A DNA stretch of 36,871 nucleotides from Dokdonella_A sp035545255 (GTDB taxonomy: Bacteria > Pseudomonadota > Gammaproteobacteria > Xanthomonadales > Rhodanobacteraceae): contig DASZYR010000338.1 of assembly GCA_035545255.1 (NCBI GenBank), positions 1 through 36,871 on the forward strand, given 5' to 3'. Below, one piece after another: positions 1-7,163 of this stretch. The notes beneath the pieces are model-generated. The model saw nothing but the letters and a program-made list of their open reading frames with translations, did not search any database and was not told the DNA's origin. Both the position numbers and the translations under genes were made by a program. How positions within the stretch are numbered: the first letter of the stretch is position 1; each line of letters opens with the position of its first letter.

Positions 1-34
1 CTTGCGGGAGAAGGTGCCGGCAGGCGGATGAGGG
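1..34. repeat. Palindromic intergenic repeat, copy 1 (cut by window edge)
   Basis: These 34 bases are identical to 934-967. The copy lies just past the tcdA stop codon and is truncated by the window edge, so the left arm of its TTCTCCCGC..GCGGGAGAA palindrome is missing. It belongs to the short GC-rich repeat class common between genes in Lysobacterales. Seen directly; the family assignment is from general knowledge. Confidence 0.75.
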
Positions 35-50
35 CACTCTTGAGCAATCC

Positions 51-851
51 CTACTCCCGATCTTCCCGCCGCAACAGCCGCTCGATCGCGCGCGACACTG
101 CCACGAACGCGAACGCAGCCGTCACGTGCGTCGCCGCGCCAAGTCCTGCGCCGCAATCGAGCTTCAGCCCCGCCTCGCCCGATGCAGCCGGCCGCGTGCC
201 GCAGACGCTGCCGTCGGCTTGCGGATAACGGACGTTCTCGAGCGAGTAGACCGCCTGCACGCCGAAATAGCGTTTCGGTCCGCGCGGGAAGTTGAACTCG
301 TCGCGCAGCTTCTTGCGGACCAGCGCGAGCATCGCATCGTGCTCGGTCTTCGAGAGATCGCGCACGCGGACCAGCGTCGGATCGGTGCGCCCGCCCGCGG
401 AGCCCGAGACGATCAGCGGAATCTTGCGGCGGCGGCACCAGGCAACCATCTCGACCTTGACGCGGAACGCATCGCAGCAGTCGATCACGAGATCGTAGCC
501 GCGGCCGAGCAGCGCTTCGAGGTTCGACGGCGTCAGGAATTCGGCGATCGCGTCGACTTCGATGCGCGGGTTGATCGCTTTCGCGCGCGCCGCCATGACG
601 CTCACCTTCGACTTGCCGTATTCGCCTTCGAGCGCGTGGAGCTGGCGGTTCGTGTTCGAGAGGCAGATGTCATCCGCGTCGATCAGCGTGAGCTTGCCGA
701 TGCCGCTTCTCGCAAGCGCCTCCACGGCCCACGATCCGACGCCGCCGATGCCGATGATGCCGATGTGTGCCGACGCGAGGCGCGCGGTCGCGCCCGCACC
801 GTAGAGACGGTCGATGCCGCGGAAGCGTTCGTCGAAGAGAGGCTGGTCCAT
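51..851 (-). CDS. tcdA: tRNA threonylcarbamoyladenosine dehydratase TcdA (CsdL)
   Basis: E1/ThiF-fold enzyme that uses ATP to dehydrate t6A37 of ANN-decoding tRNAs to cyclic ct6A in the cytoplasm. The 266-residue product matches the usual length of about 268. It shows the nucleotide-binding loop GIGGVG (residues 34-39), the following LIDADD with SNTNRQ (57-70), the central VIDCCDA segment and the SGSAGGRTDP loop typical of TcdA. The start was placed at the ATG at 851 because homologues begin close to the MDQPLFDERF-like sequence and the upstream 50 codons run through repeat DNA. No Shine-Dalgarno precedes it; instead an extended -10 (TGC then TAACCT, 863-868) sits 11 bases upstream, suggesting a nearly leaderless mRNA. 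The usual partners csdA and csdE are not adjacent. The family call is firm. Confidence 0.93.
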   Translation of the reverse strand: MDQPLFDERFRGIDRLYGAGATARLASAHIGIIGIGGVGSWAVEALARSGIGKLTLIDADDICLSNTNRQLHALEGEYGKSKVSVMAARAKAINPRIEVDAIAEFLTPSNLEALLGRGYDLVIDCCDAFRVKVEMVAWCRRRKIPLIVSGSAGGRTDPTLVRVRDLSKTEHDAMLALVRKKLRDEFNFPRGPKRYFGVQAVYSLENVRYPQADGSVCGTRPAASGEAGLKLDCGAGLGAATHVTAAFAFVAVSRAIERLLRREDRE

Positions 852-862
852 CGTGGGCGCGC

Positions 863-868
863 AGGTTA
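863..868 (-). promoter_or_regulatory. Extended -10 element of tcdA (near-leaderless)
   Basis: On the minus strand TAACCT is preceded by TGC, an extended -10 arrangement, and ends 11 bases before the tcdA ATG. The predicted transcript would start about 5 bases before the start codon. There is no convincing -35. Inferred from sequence only. Confidence 0.35.
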
Positions 869-923
869 GCACCGCGCGTGCATGGGGCGACCGACTTGCG
901 AGTACAAACGTTCGGCGTCGTAC

Positions 924-1030
924 CCTTCTCCCGCTTGCGGGAGAAGGTGCCGGCAGGCGGATGAGGGAAGCTTTGTCACGTCGAACCCGGCTGGCCCTCA
1001 CCCTACCCTCTCCCGCAAGCGGGAGAAGGG
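924..1030. repeat. Composite palindromic repeat between tcdA and the cytochrome gene
   Basis: Two stem-loops face each other. One is CCTTCTCCCGC-TT-GCGGGAGAAGG at 924-947. The other is CCCTCTCCCGC-AA-GCGGGAGAAGGG at 1006-1030, with one mismatched pair. They are linked by GGATGAGGG and CCCTCACCC modules. Bases 934-967 repeat 1-34 exactly. It could act as a bidirectional terminator or mRNA-end stabiliser between divergently oriented neighbours, but no T-tract is present. A degenerate copy is found inside yheS (about 27247-27378), and a simple hairpin of the same type at 24310-24331. Confidence 0.8.
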
Positions 1031-1077
1031 AAAAGCCCCGATAATCCAGAACCCGAATCCCGAATCCCGGTTCTTCG

Positions 1078-1470
1078 ATGCGCTATCTCGTCTGTCTCAT
1101 CGGCGGCGCGCTTCTCGGCGCGCTGTTCGCAGTCATGCTGACGAACATCCTCGGCCAGCGCCACGCGTACCCAAAAGCCTTGATGACCGTGATGCAGCAC
1201 GAGCTTGGCCGCATGCGCGATCTCGTGCGCGGCGAGCGGTGCATGGCGCCCGATGCCGCGTCGGCCGGCGCGCATCTCGCTCTGCTCGCGCCGGATATCG
1301 AGTCCGCGATCCTGCCACCCGGCGCGCGCGACCGTGTCTTCACGCAGTATGCGAACGATCTCGGGAAGGAAGTCGAAGCCTTCAACGCCAGCGCGGACTG
1401 CTCTGCGCGAAAGGGCGCGATCACGCGGATTTCGAACGCCTGCGATGCCTGCCATCGCGACTACAAATAG
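1078..1470 (+). CDS. Membrane-anchored cytochrome c'-like protein
   Basis: 130-residue protein with one N-terminal hydrophobic segment (about residues 4-24) that would serve as signal or membrane anchor, and a single haem c attachment motif CDACH at residues 122-126, five residues from the C-terminus. A lone CxxCH at the extreme C-terminus after a mostly helical domain is the layout of class II cytochromes (cytochrome c' type), which use a four-helix bundle in the periplasm. Cytochrome c' proteins bind NO or act in electron transfer, but the partner here is unknown. It stands alone, with repeats upstream and the efflux operon promoter downstream. No clear Shine-Dalgarno is visible before the ATG. 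The haem motif is seen directly; the family call is moderately sure. Confidence 0.7.
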   Translation: MRYLVCLIGGALLGALFAVMLTNILGQRHAYPKALMTVMQHELGRMRDLVRGERCMAPDAASAGAHLALLAPDIESAILPPGARDRVFTQYANDLGKEVEAFNASADCSARKGAITRISNACDACHRDYK

Positions 1471-1506
1471 ACGCCACGGCCGGCCGGAAGCTCCATCTTC
1501 CAGGGC

Positions 1507-1535
1507 TTGCCTTCAATTTTAGAACTCACTAGTAT
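1507..1535 (+). promoter_or_regulatory. Candidate sigma70 promoter of the efflux operon
   Basis: TTGCCT (1507-1512) and TAGTAT (1530-1535) are separated by 17 bases within the only AT-rich patch of the area, about 95 bases before the outer-membrane factor gene. Both hexamers match the consensus at four of six positions and the spacing is ideal. Confidence 0.45.
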
Positions 1536-1544
1536 TGAATTTAA

Positions 1545-1568
1545 CCCGATCGGGACCCATCGGCCGAT
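1545..1568. promoter_or_regulatory. Two adjacent palindromes, candidate operator of the efflux operon
   Basis: CCCGATCGGG (1545-1554) and ATCGGCCGAT (1559-1568) are perfect 10-base palindromes immediately downstream of the predicted -10, where a repressor would block transcription. EmrAB-type operons are usually controlled by a MarR- or TetR-family repressor, but none is encoded next to this operon. The operator role is inference. Confidence 0.3.
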
Positions 1569-1628
1569 CACCGAACCAGAATCGTCTGGAGCGGATACTC
1601 CGCCAGCCGCGTCCCGAGGCTCCGACCG

Positions 1629-3110
1629 ATGCACCTTCCGATTCTCGCGCGATGGATCGTGCCGCTGGCCCTTCTGGCCGCCGGATGCTCGATTCCCCCG
1701 AAACCCGACACGCCGCCGTTGCGCGACGCGGCGCCGCTCGCCGGCGTCGATGCGCCCGCGGGCCGCGCATGGCCCGACGCCGCATGGTGGAAGCACTACG
1801 GCGACGAGCAACTCGATGCGCTCGAGGAAAAGGCGCTCGCAAGCGCGCCGACGCTCGAAGTCGCAAGCGCGCGCTTCGCCGCTGCGGAGAAAGCGATCGA
1901 CATCGCCCGGGCGGAGACCGGCGTCACGATCGACGGCAACGCGCAGTACCAGCGCCAGCGCCTCAGCGAGAACGGGCTGATTCCGCCGGCATTCCTCGGC
2001 TTCACGTGGTACAGCCAGGGCGATCTCGGCGTCCAGTTCCGTTACGACTTCGATTTCTGGGGCAGGAAGCGTGCGGCGATCGAAGCCGCCGTTAGCGAGG
2101 CGCGTGCGGCCGAAGCCGAGCGCGCGAGCGCGACGCTTGGCCTCACGACCGCGATCGCCGATCTCTATTTCGGCTGGCAGGCCGACCAGGCGCGCGCGGC
2201 GCTGATGGAAAAGCTCGTCGGCGCGCTCGAACACAACCTGCGCATCGCGGATCTTCGCGTCTCGCACGAGGTCGATCCGCCCGACGTGCTCTATCAGGCG
2301 CGCACACGGCTTGCCGGCGCGCGCGAGCAGCACGAAGCGTATCTCGGCTCGGCTCGCGTCAAGGCGGCTGCACTCGCGGCGCTGCTCGGCATCGCGCCCG
2401 CCGAGCTGCCGGCGCTGACGCCGGAACCGCTGCCCGAGATCGATGCGTCGCTGCCGGCCGACGCCGGCATCGATCTCCTCGCGCGACGCCCCGACATCGC
2501 GGCAAGCCGCTGGCGCGTGGAGGCGGCGCTCGGCAAAGCCGACCAGGCGCGCGCTGCGTTCTATCCGGACATCAGCATCGGCGCGCTCGCGGGACTTTCG
2601 TCGATCGACATGGGCAAGCTCTTCGACGGCGGCAGCCGCGTGTTCGACATCTCGCCTGCGATCCACCTGCCGATCTTCGAAGGCGGCCGGCTCGAAGCGC
2701 GCTTCGGCGCGTCGAAGGCCGAGCTCGATGCGGCCGCGGCCGAATACGACAGCGCGGTGGTGTCGGCGGCACACGATGTCGCCACGCAGGCGCTGACGGC
2801 GCTTGAGCTCGCCTCGCGCCGCCGCGAGCGCGACACGCAGGTCGCCGCAAGCCGGTCCCTGCAAGCCACCGCGACGGCGCGCTCGAAGCGCGGCATCGGC
2901 GACGACCGCGCCGTGATCGGCGCCGAAGCCGAGGTGATCCAGCAACAGGACGCCGCGACGGCGCTGCACGCGCAGGCGCTGTCGACCGACATCGCGCTGA
3001 TCAAGGCGCTCGGCGGCGGCTACCGCTTCGCGGGCGTCGACGCCACCACTGATACCGCAGCGAGCGCATCCGCTTCGCACAAGAGCCCCGAGAAGAGCGA
3101 GCTTCCATGA
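1629..3110 (+). CDS. Outer-membrane efflux lipoprotein, NodT/OprM family
   Basis: 493-residue outer-membrane factor that would form the TolC-like exit duct for the adaptor and pump encoded directly downstream. The signal peptide ends in a lipobox LAAGC with the lipidated cysteine at residue 20. Two outer-membrane-efflux (OEP) repeats follow, roughly residues 55-245 and 265-460. The first has the conserved DFDFWGR segment, and the second contains DLLARRPDI and FYPDI, hallmarks of the NodT subgroup. The C-terminus is a short Ser/Ala/Lys-rich tail. The stop codon overlaps the adaptor start in ATGA, so the two are translationally coupled. Drug classes exported cannot be read from sequence; EmrAB-like systems handle hydrophobic toxins and fatty acids. 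Confidence 0.9.
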   Translation: MHLPILARWIVPLALLAAGCSIPPKPDTPPLRDAAPLAGVDAPAGRAWPDAAWWKHYGDEQLDALEEKALASAPTLEVASARFAAAEKAIDIARAETGVTIDGNAQYQRQRLSENGLIPPAFLGFTWYSQGDLGVQFRYDFDFWGRKRAAIEAAVSEARAAEAERASATLGLTTAIADLYFGWQADQARAALMEKLVGALEHNLRIADLRVSHEVDPPDVLYQARTRLAGAREQHEAYLGSARVKAAALAALLGIAPAELPALTPEPLPEIDASLPADAGIDLLARRPDIAASRWRVEAALGKADQARAAFYPDISIGALAGLSSIDMGKLFDGGSRVFDISPAIHLPIFEGGRLEARFGASKAELDAAAAEYDSAVVSAAHDVATQALTALELASRRRERDTQVAASRSLQATATARSKRGIGDDRAVIGAEAEVIQQQDAATALHAQALSTDIALIKALGGGYRFAGVDATTDTAASASASHKSPEKSELP

Positions 3111-4315
3111 GCGATCAGGAACGATCCCCGACGAACGGCCGCTCCGGCAACGGCGAGCCGACGAAAGGCAACGGCAATGGCAACGGAAAGCGTCGCGCGC
3201 TGCTGCTGATCATCGCCGCCGCGTTCGTGCTGGCCGGCATCGCGTGGTATGCGCTGTATGTCTTCGTGTTCTCGCTGCGCGAGACGACCGACGACGCGTA
3301 CGTCAGCGGCAATCAGGTGACGATCGCCTCGCAGGTGCCCGGCACGGTCATCGCGGTGCTCGCCGACGACACGCAGCTCGTGACCGAAGGCCAGCCGCTC
3401 GTCGAGCTCGATCCGACCGACAGCCAGGTCGCGCTCGCCAAGGCGAAGAGCGCGCTCGCGAGCGCCGTGCGCCAGGTGCGCCAGCAGGCGGAGATGGCCT
3501 CGCAATACGACTCGGCGATCGCGAGCCGCAAGACCGACCTCGCGCAGGCCGAGGCCGATCTCAAGCGCCGCAAGCCGCTTCTCGCCGAGAAGGCAATCGC
3601 TCCGGAGGAAGTCGCGCACGCCGAGGAAGCCGTGCGCAACGCGCGGAACGCGCTCGAACAGGTCGAGCGCCAGAGCGCCGCCGCGCATGCGCTCGTCGAC
3701 GGCACTCCGCTCGCCGGGAATCCCGTGGTCATGCAGGCGAAAGCCGCATTCCGCGAAGCGTGGATCAACGCGGAGCGCAACGCGATCGTCGCGCCGGTCG
3801 GCGGCTACGTCGCGCAGCGCGCCGTGCAGGTCGGCAGCCGCATCCAGCCCGGCGCGCCGCTGATGACGATCATTCCGCTCGGCGATCTCTGGGTCGACGC
3901 GAATTTCAAGGAAAGCCAGCTGCGCCACATCCGCATCGGCCAGCCGGTCGAGATCGAGAGCGATCTCTACGGCGGCGAGGCCGGGTTCCACGGCCGCGTG
4001 ATCGGCCTTGCGCCCGGCACCGGTGCTGCGTTCGCGCTGCTGCCGCCGCAGAACGCGTCGGGCAACTGGATCAAGGTCGTGCAGCGCGTGCCGGTGCGCA
4101 TCTCGCTCGATCCGAAGGAGCTCGAGAAGCATCCGCTGCGCGTCGGTCTCTCGACGTCGGTGAAAGTCGATACCCACGATCGCAACGGCGCCGTGCTGGC
4201 ATCCGCGCCGGCGACGAAGCCGGTCGCCAGGACCGACGTCTACGCGAACGATTTCGCGAAGGCCGAAGCCGAGGCCGATGCGATCGTGCGCGCGAATCTC
4301 GGAACCTCTCGCTGA
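3107..4315 (+). CDS. emrA: HlyD/EmrA-family periplasmic adaptor of the efflux pump
   Basis: 402-residue membrane-fusion protein linking the inner-membrane transporter to the outer-membrane factor. A short Asn/Gly-rich cytoplasmic tail (to about residue 30) precedes one transmembrane helix (about 31-50). The lipoyl-like strand DDAYVSGNQV follows, then a long Ala/Gln/Lys/Arg-rich coiled coil (about 100-190), the second lipoyl half (NAIVAPVGGYV), and a beta-barrel region with DLWVDANFKE, all typical of EmrA. It starts inside the stop codon of the preceding gene (ATGA, 3107-3110) and ends 8 bases before emrB, so the three genes form one operon. The EmrA assignment is by architecture and gene order; substrate is unknown. 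Confidence 0.9.
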   Translation: MSDQERSPTNGRSGNGEPTKGNGNGNGKRRALLLIIAAAFVLAGIAWYALYVFVFSLRETTDDAYVSGNQVTIASQVPGTVIAVLADDTQLVTEGQPLVELDPTDSQVALAKAKSALASAVRQVRQQAEMASQYDSAIASRKTDLAQAEADLKRRKPLLAEKAIAPEEVAHAEEAVRNARNALEQVERQSAAAHALVDGTPLAGNPVVMQAKAAFREAWINAERNAIVAPVGGYVAQRAVQVGSRIQPGAPLMTIIPLGDLWVDANFKESQLRHIRIGQPVEIESDLYGGEAGFHGRVIGLAPGTGAAFALLPPQNASGNWIKVVQRVPVRISLDPKELEKHPLRVGLSTSVKVDTHDRNGAVLASAPATKPVARTDVYANDFAKAEAEADAIVRANLGTSR

Positions 4316-4323
4316 GCCGGGCG

Positions 4324-5871
4324 ATGGCCGACGCCGCGCCGAATGCCCCGACGCCGCTCCACGGCGCGCCGCTCGCGTTGCTGACGGTCGCCGTCGCGTT
4401 CGCGACGTTCATGGAAGTGCTCGACATCACGATCGTCAACGTGTCGGTGCCGCACATCGCGGGCAGTCTCGCGGTGAGCCCGCAGGAAGGCACCTGGGCG
4501 ATCTCGTCGTATTCGCTCGCAAGCGCGATCATGCAGCCGCTCTCCGGCTGGATCGGCCGCCGCTTCGGCGAAGTCCGGAGCTTCTGCGTCTCCGCGCTGC
4601 TGTTCGTCGCGATGTCGACGTTCTGCGGGCTCGCGGTCTCGATGCCGATGCTCGTCGTCGGACGCCTGCTGCAGGGGGCGGGTTCGGGCCCGATGGTCGC
4701 GCTGTCGCTCTCGCTGCTGCTCAACAACTATCCGAACGAGAAGAAAGGCCTCGCGCTCGCGCTCTGGGCGATGACGGTCGTCGTCGCGCCGATCTTCGGC
4801 CCGATCCTCGGCGGCTACCTCACCGACAATTATTCCTGGCCGTGGATCTTCTACATCAACGTGCCGGTCGGCGTGCTCGCGGTCGTGATCACGTGGACGC
4901 TCCTGCGCCAGCGCGAGTCGGCGACCGTGAAGGCGCCGATCGACATGATCGGCCTCGTGCTGCTGATCGTCGGCATCGGCTGCCTCCAGTTCATGCTCGA
5001 CAACGGCAACGACAAGGACTGGTTCGCCTCGCCGATGATCACGACGCTCGGCGTCATCGCCCTCGTCTGCCTCGTGTTCTTCGTCGCCTGGGAACTGACC
5101 GAGCGGCATCCGATCGTCGACCTTTCGCTGTTCCGCTCGCGCAATTTCACGATCGGCGTCGCCTCGATGGCGCTCGGCATGACCGCGTTCTTCGGCATCA
5201 ACGTCGTGTACCCGCTGTGGCTCCAGACCGTCGTCGGCTACACCGCGTCGTGGGCCGGCTACGCGACGGCGCCGGTCGGCATCCTCGCGTTCCTGATGTC
5301 GCCGATCATCGGGCGCAACATCCAGCGGCTCGAGCTGCGCGCCGTCGTGACATTCTCGTTCGTCGTGTTCGCGGCGACGTCGTACTGGTTCTCGACGTTC
5401 CCGGCCGACACGGCGTTCTGGCAGTTCGTGCTGCCGCGCTTCCTGATGGGCCTCGCGATCCCCTGCTTCTTCATTCCGCTGAACCAGGTGATCCTCTCGG
5501 GCCTGAAGCCGAACGAGATCGCTTCGGCGTCGGGGCTCTCGAACTTCTTCCGCACGATCGCGGCGAGCATCTCGACGGCGGTGACCGTGACGATGTGGCA
5601 GCATCGCGGCGATTTCCATCACGCGACGCTCGCGGCGCACATCAACTCGGTGAATCCGGCGACGCACCAGTTCCTCGGCGGGCTCGGGTCGGCCGGCGCG
5701 CGCGGCGACGCGCCGTGGGCGATCATCGAAGGCATCGTCAATCGCGAGGCGCTGACGCTCGCGGTCAACGACGTGTTCCTGCTCTACGCCGCGCTCTTCG
5801 TCGTGATGATCCCGATCGTCTGGCTCGCCAAACCGCCGTTCGGCAATGTCGGGCCCGGCGCGGCCCACTGA
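4324..5871 (+). CDS. emrB: DHA2-family MFS multidrug transporter, EmrB-like
   Basis: 515-residue inner-membrane proton antiporter with about 14 predicted membrane helices, the number expected for DHA2 transporters. The N-terminal helix holds FMEVLDITIVNVSVP, the family's signature with the membrane-embedded aspartate. GWIGRRFGE in the helix 2-3 loop is the MFS motif A, and the GPILGGYL segment corresponds to antiporter motif C. The ATG at 4324 was chosen because it lies 8 bases after the adaptor stop and begins a short cytoplasmic tail before helix 1. It completes an outer-membrane factor/adaptor/pump operon; no regulator gene is attached. Its stop TGA and the stop of the facing acyltransferase gene abut in the palindrome TGATCA (5869-5874). 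Confidence 0.93.
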   Translation: MADAAPNAPTPLHGAPLALLTVAVAFATFMEVLDITIVNVSVPHIAGSLAVSPQEGTWAISSYSLASAIMQPLSGWIGRRFGEVRSFCVSALLFVAMSTFCGLAVSMPMLVVGRLLQGAGSGPMVALSLSLLLNNYPNEKKGLALALWAMTVVVAPIFGPILGGYLTDNYSWPWIFYINVPVGVLAVVITWTLLRQRESATVKAPIDMIGLVLLIVGIGCLQFMLDNGNDKDWFASPMITTLGVIALVCLVFFVAWELTERHPIVDLSLFRSRNFTIGVASMALGMTAFFGINVVYPLWLQTVVGYTASWAGYATAPVGILAFLMSPIIGRNIQRLELRAVVTFSFVVFAATSYWFSTFPADTAFWQFVLPRFLMGLAIPCFFIPLNQVILSGLKPNEIASASGLSNFFRTIAASISTAVTVTMWQHRGDFHHATLAAHINSVNPATHQFLGGLGSAGARGDAPWAIIEGIVNREALTLAVNDVFLLYAALFVVMIPIVWLAKPPFGNVGPGAAH

Positions 5872-7110
5872 TCAGCCGGCGGCTTCCGCCGCGATCTTCG
5901 CCGCGACCTCGGGCGAGCGAACGGGCACCGCGACCTCGCCGGCTTGCGCGGCGCGCTGTTCGTAACGCGTCGCAAGGCGATGGCCGAGACGGATCATCGG
6001 CCGTTCGACGAAGCGGAACACGAATGAAGCCGCGATCAGCGTCAGCACGAGATTCAGGACCAGATAGACCGCAAGATGCTGCGTGCGCCACGGCGAGCCG
6101 ACCGGCCGCGTGATCAGCCAGAGGAAGATCGGCTGGAACACGATCGGATGGAACAGGTAGATCGAATAGCTGATCCGCCCGAGCCAGTCGGTCAAGCGCG
6201 TCTCGATGCGCACGAAGCGCGTGCCGGCGACGAAGACGAAGAACCCGATCGCGTAGGAAACCGTGTAGATCGGCAACGACTTGCCGACCGCGATCGAAGC
6301 GACCGGCAACGCAAGCGCATAGGCGATGCCGACGCCCCACAGCACGAGCATCCCGATGCGATCGCGGCGCCAGTCGAGCCGGTACAGCGTGCCCCAGAAC
6401 ATGACCGAGAGATTCAGCATCCAGAATGCCGCGCCGACCGTCAGCACGGGCCGGCCGATCCAGACCATGAACACGCCGAGGAGATGCATGGCGGCCAATG
6501 AAGCGCAGACGATCGCGACGCGGCGCGTCGACTGGAGGCTGCGGCCGAGCAGCAACGCGACGCAGAGCGCGTAGAACGCGAGCTCGACGAGCAGCGTCCA
6601 GTAGACCGGATTGGCGTCGCGCACGCCGAACACTTCCTGCAGCAGCGTCAGGTTGACGAGGAAATCGCCCGCCGTGAACGATCGTCCGCCCGACCAGAAG
6701 AACACGAATGCCGCGAGCGGCACCGAAAGCCAGTACGCCGGATAGATGCGGAAGACGCGGCGGATCGCGAAGCTGCCGATCGGCGCCGCGCTGCCGGAGC
6801 GGATGCTGAAAGGAATGACGAAGCCCGAGATCAGGAAGAACACGACGACGCCGATGCGGCCGATGTCGATCTCGGAGACGTAGTCGTTGAGCCAGCGCGC
6901 GTGCGCGGCGGTCTGCGGGCTCAGCGCGCGATAGCTGTTCGCGACGTGCAGCCACAGGACGAGCAGCGCCGCGAGTCCGCGCAGCGCATCGATGTAACGC
7001 AGGCGACCCGCTTCGCGGACAGGCGAATCGGCGTTTTCGCGGTGATCCTGCACGAAACCACGACCATCAGACTCAGGGAACCGAATGGTCGCGGATTCGC
7101 TCGCGTCCAC
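5872..7110 (-). CDS. Acyltransferase-3 family integral membrane protein (OafA/YrhL-like)
   Basis: 412-residue protein with about ten hydrophobic helices. It belongs to the acyltransferase-3 family, which moves acetyl or other acyl groups from the cytoplasm onto extracytoplasmic sugars such as O-antigen or glucans. Visible hallmarks are YIDALRGLAALLVLWLH with the conserved Arg and His in helix 1, VVFFLISGF, the RRVFRIYPAYW motif, and SYSIYLFHP near the C-terminus, followed by FRFVERP. No SGNH extension is present, so it is the single-domain type. The listed start is a GTG at 7110; a second in-frame GTG about 20 codons later is equally possible and neither has a good ribosome site. The acceptor is unknown, and no polysaccharide genes are adjacent. 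Confidence 0.88.
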   Translation of the reverse strand: MDASESATIRFPESDGRGFVQDHRENADSPVREAGRLRYIDALRGLAALLVLWLHVANSYRALSPQTAAHARWLNDYVSEIDIGRIGVVVFFLISGFVIPFSIRSGSAAPIGSFAIRRVFRIYPAYWLSVPLAAFVFFWSGGRSFTAGDFLVNLTLLQEVFGVRDANPVYWTLLVELAFYALCVALLLGRSLQSTRRVAIVCASLAAMHLLGVFMVWIGRPVLTVGAAFWMLNLSVMFWGTLYRLDWRRDRIGMLVLWGVGIAYALALPVASIAVGKSLPIYTVSYAIGFFVFVAGTRFVRIETRLTDWLGRISYSIYLFHPIVFQPIFLWLITRPVGSPWRTQHLAVYLVLNLVLTLIAASFVFRFVERPMIRLGHRLATRYEQRAAQAGEVAVPVRSPEVAAKIAAEAAG

Positions 7111-7163
7111 GCAAGCAGCGGGACGCGAGCGACTTCAGCGGATCGCGACGGCCGGCGGCGCCG

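Noticed and set aside
1525..1545. Vector polylinker remnant (TCACTAGT followed by TTGAATTT)
   Set aside because: Superficially like a T-vector cloning site, but the following bases do not match an EcoRI site and the sequence continues smoothly into a promoter and gene; no other vector sequence is seen.
1461..3080. A 539-codon minus-strand frame across the outer-membrane factor gene
   Set aside because: Arg-rich shadow sequence with no motif; the opposite strand encodes a clear lipoprotein with OEP repeats.
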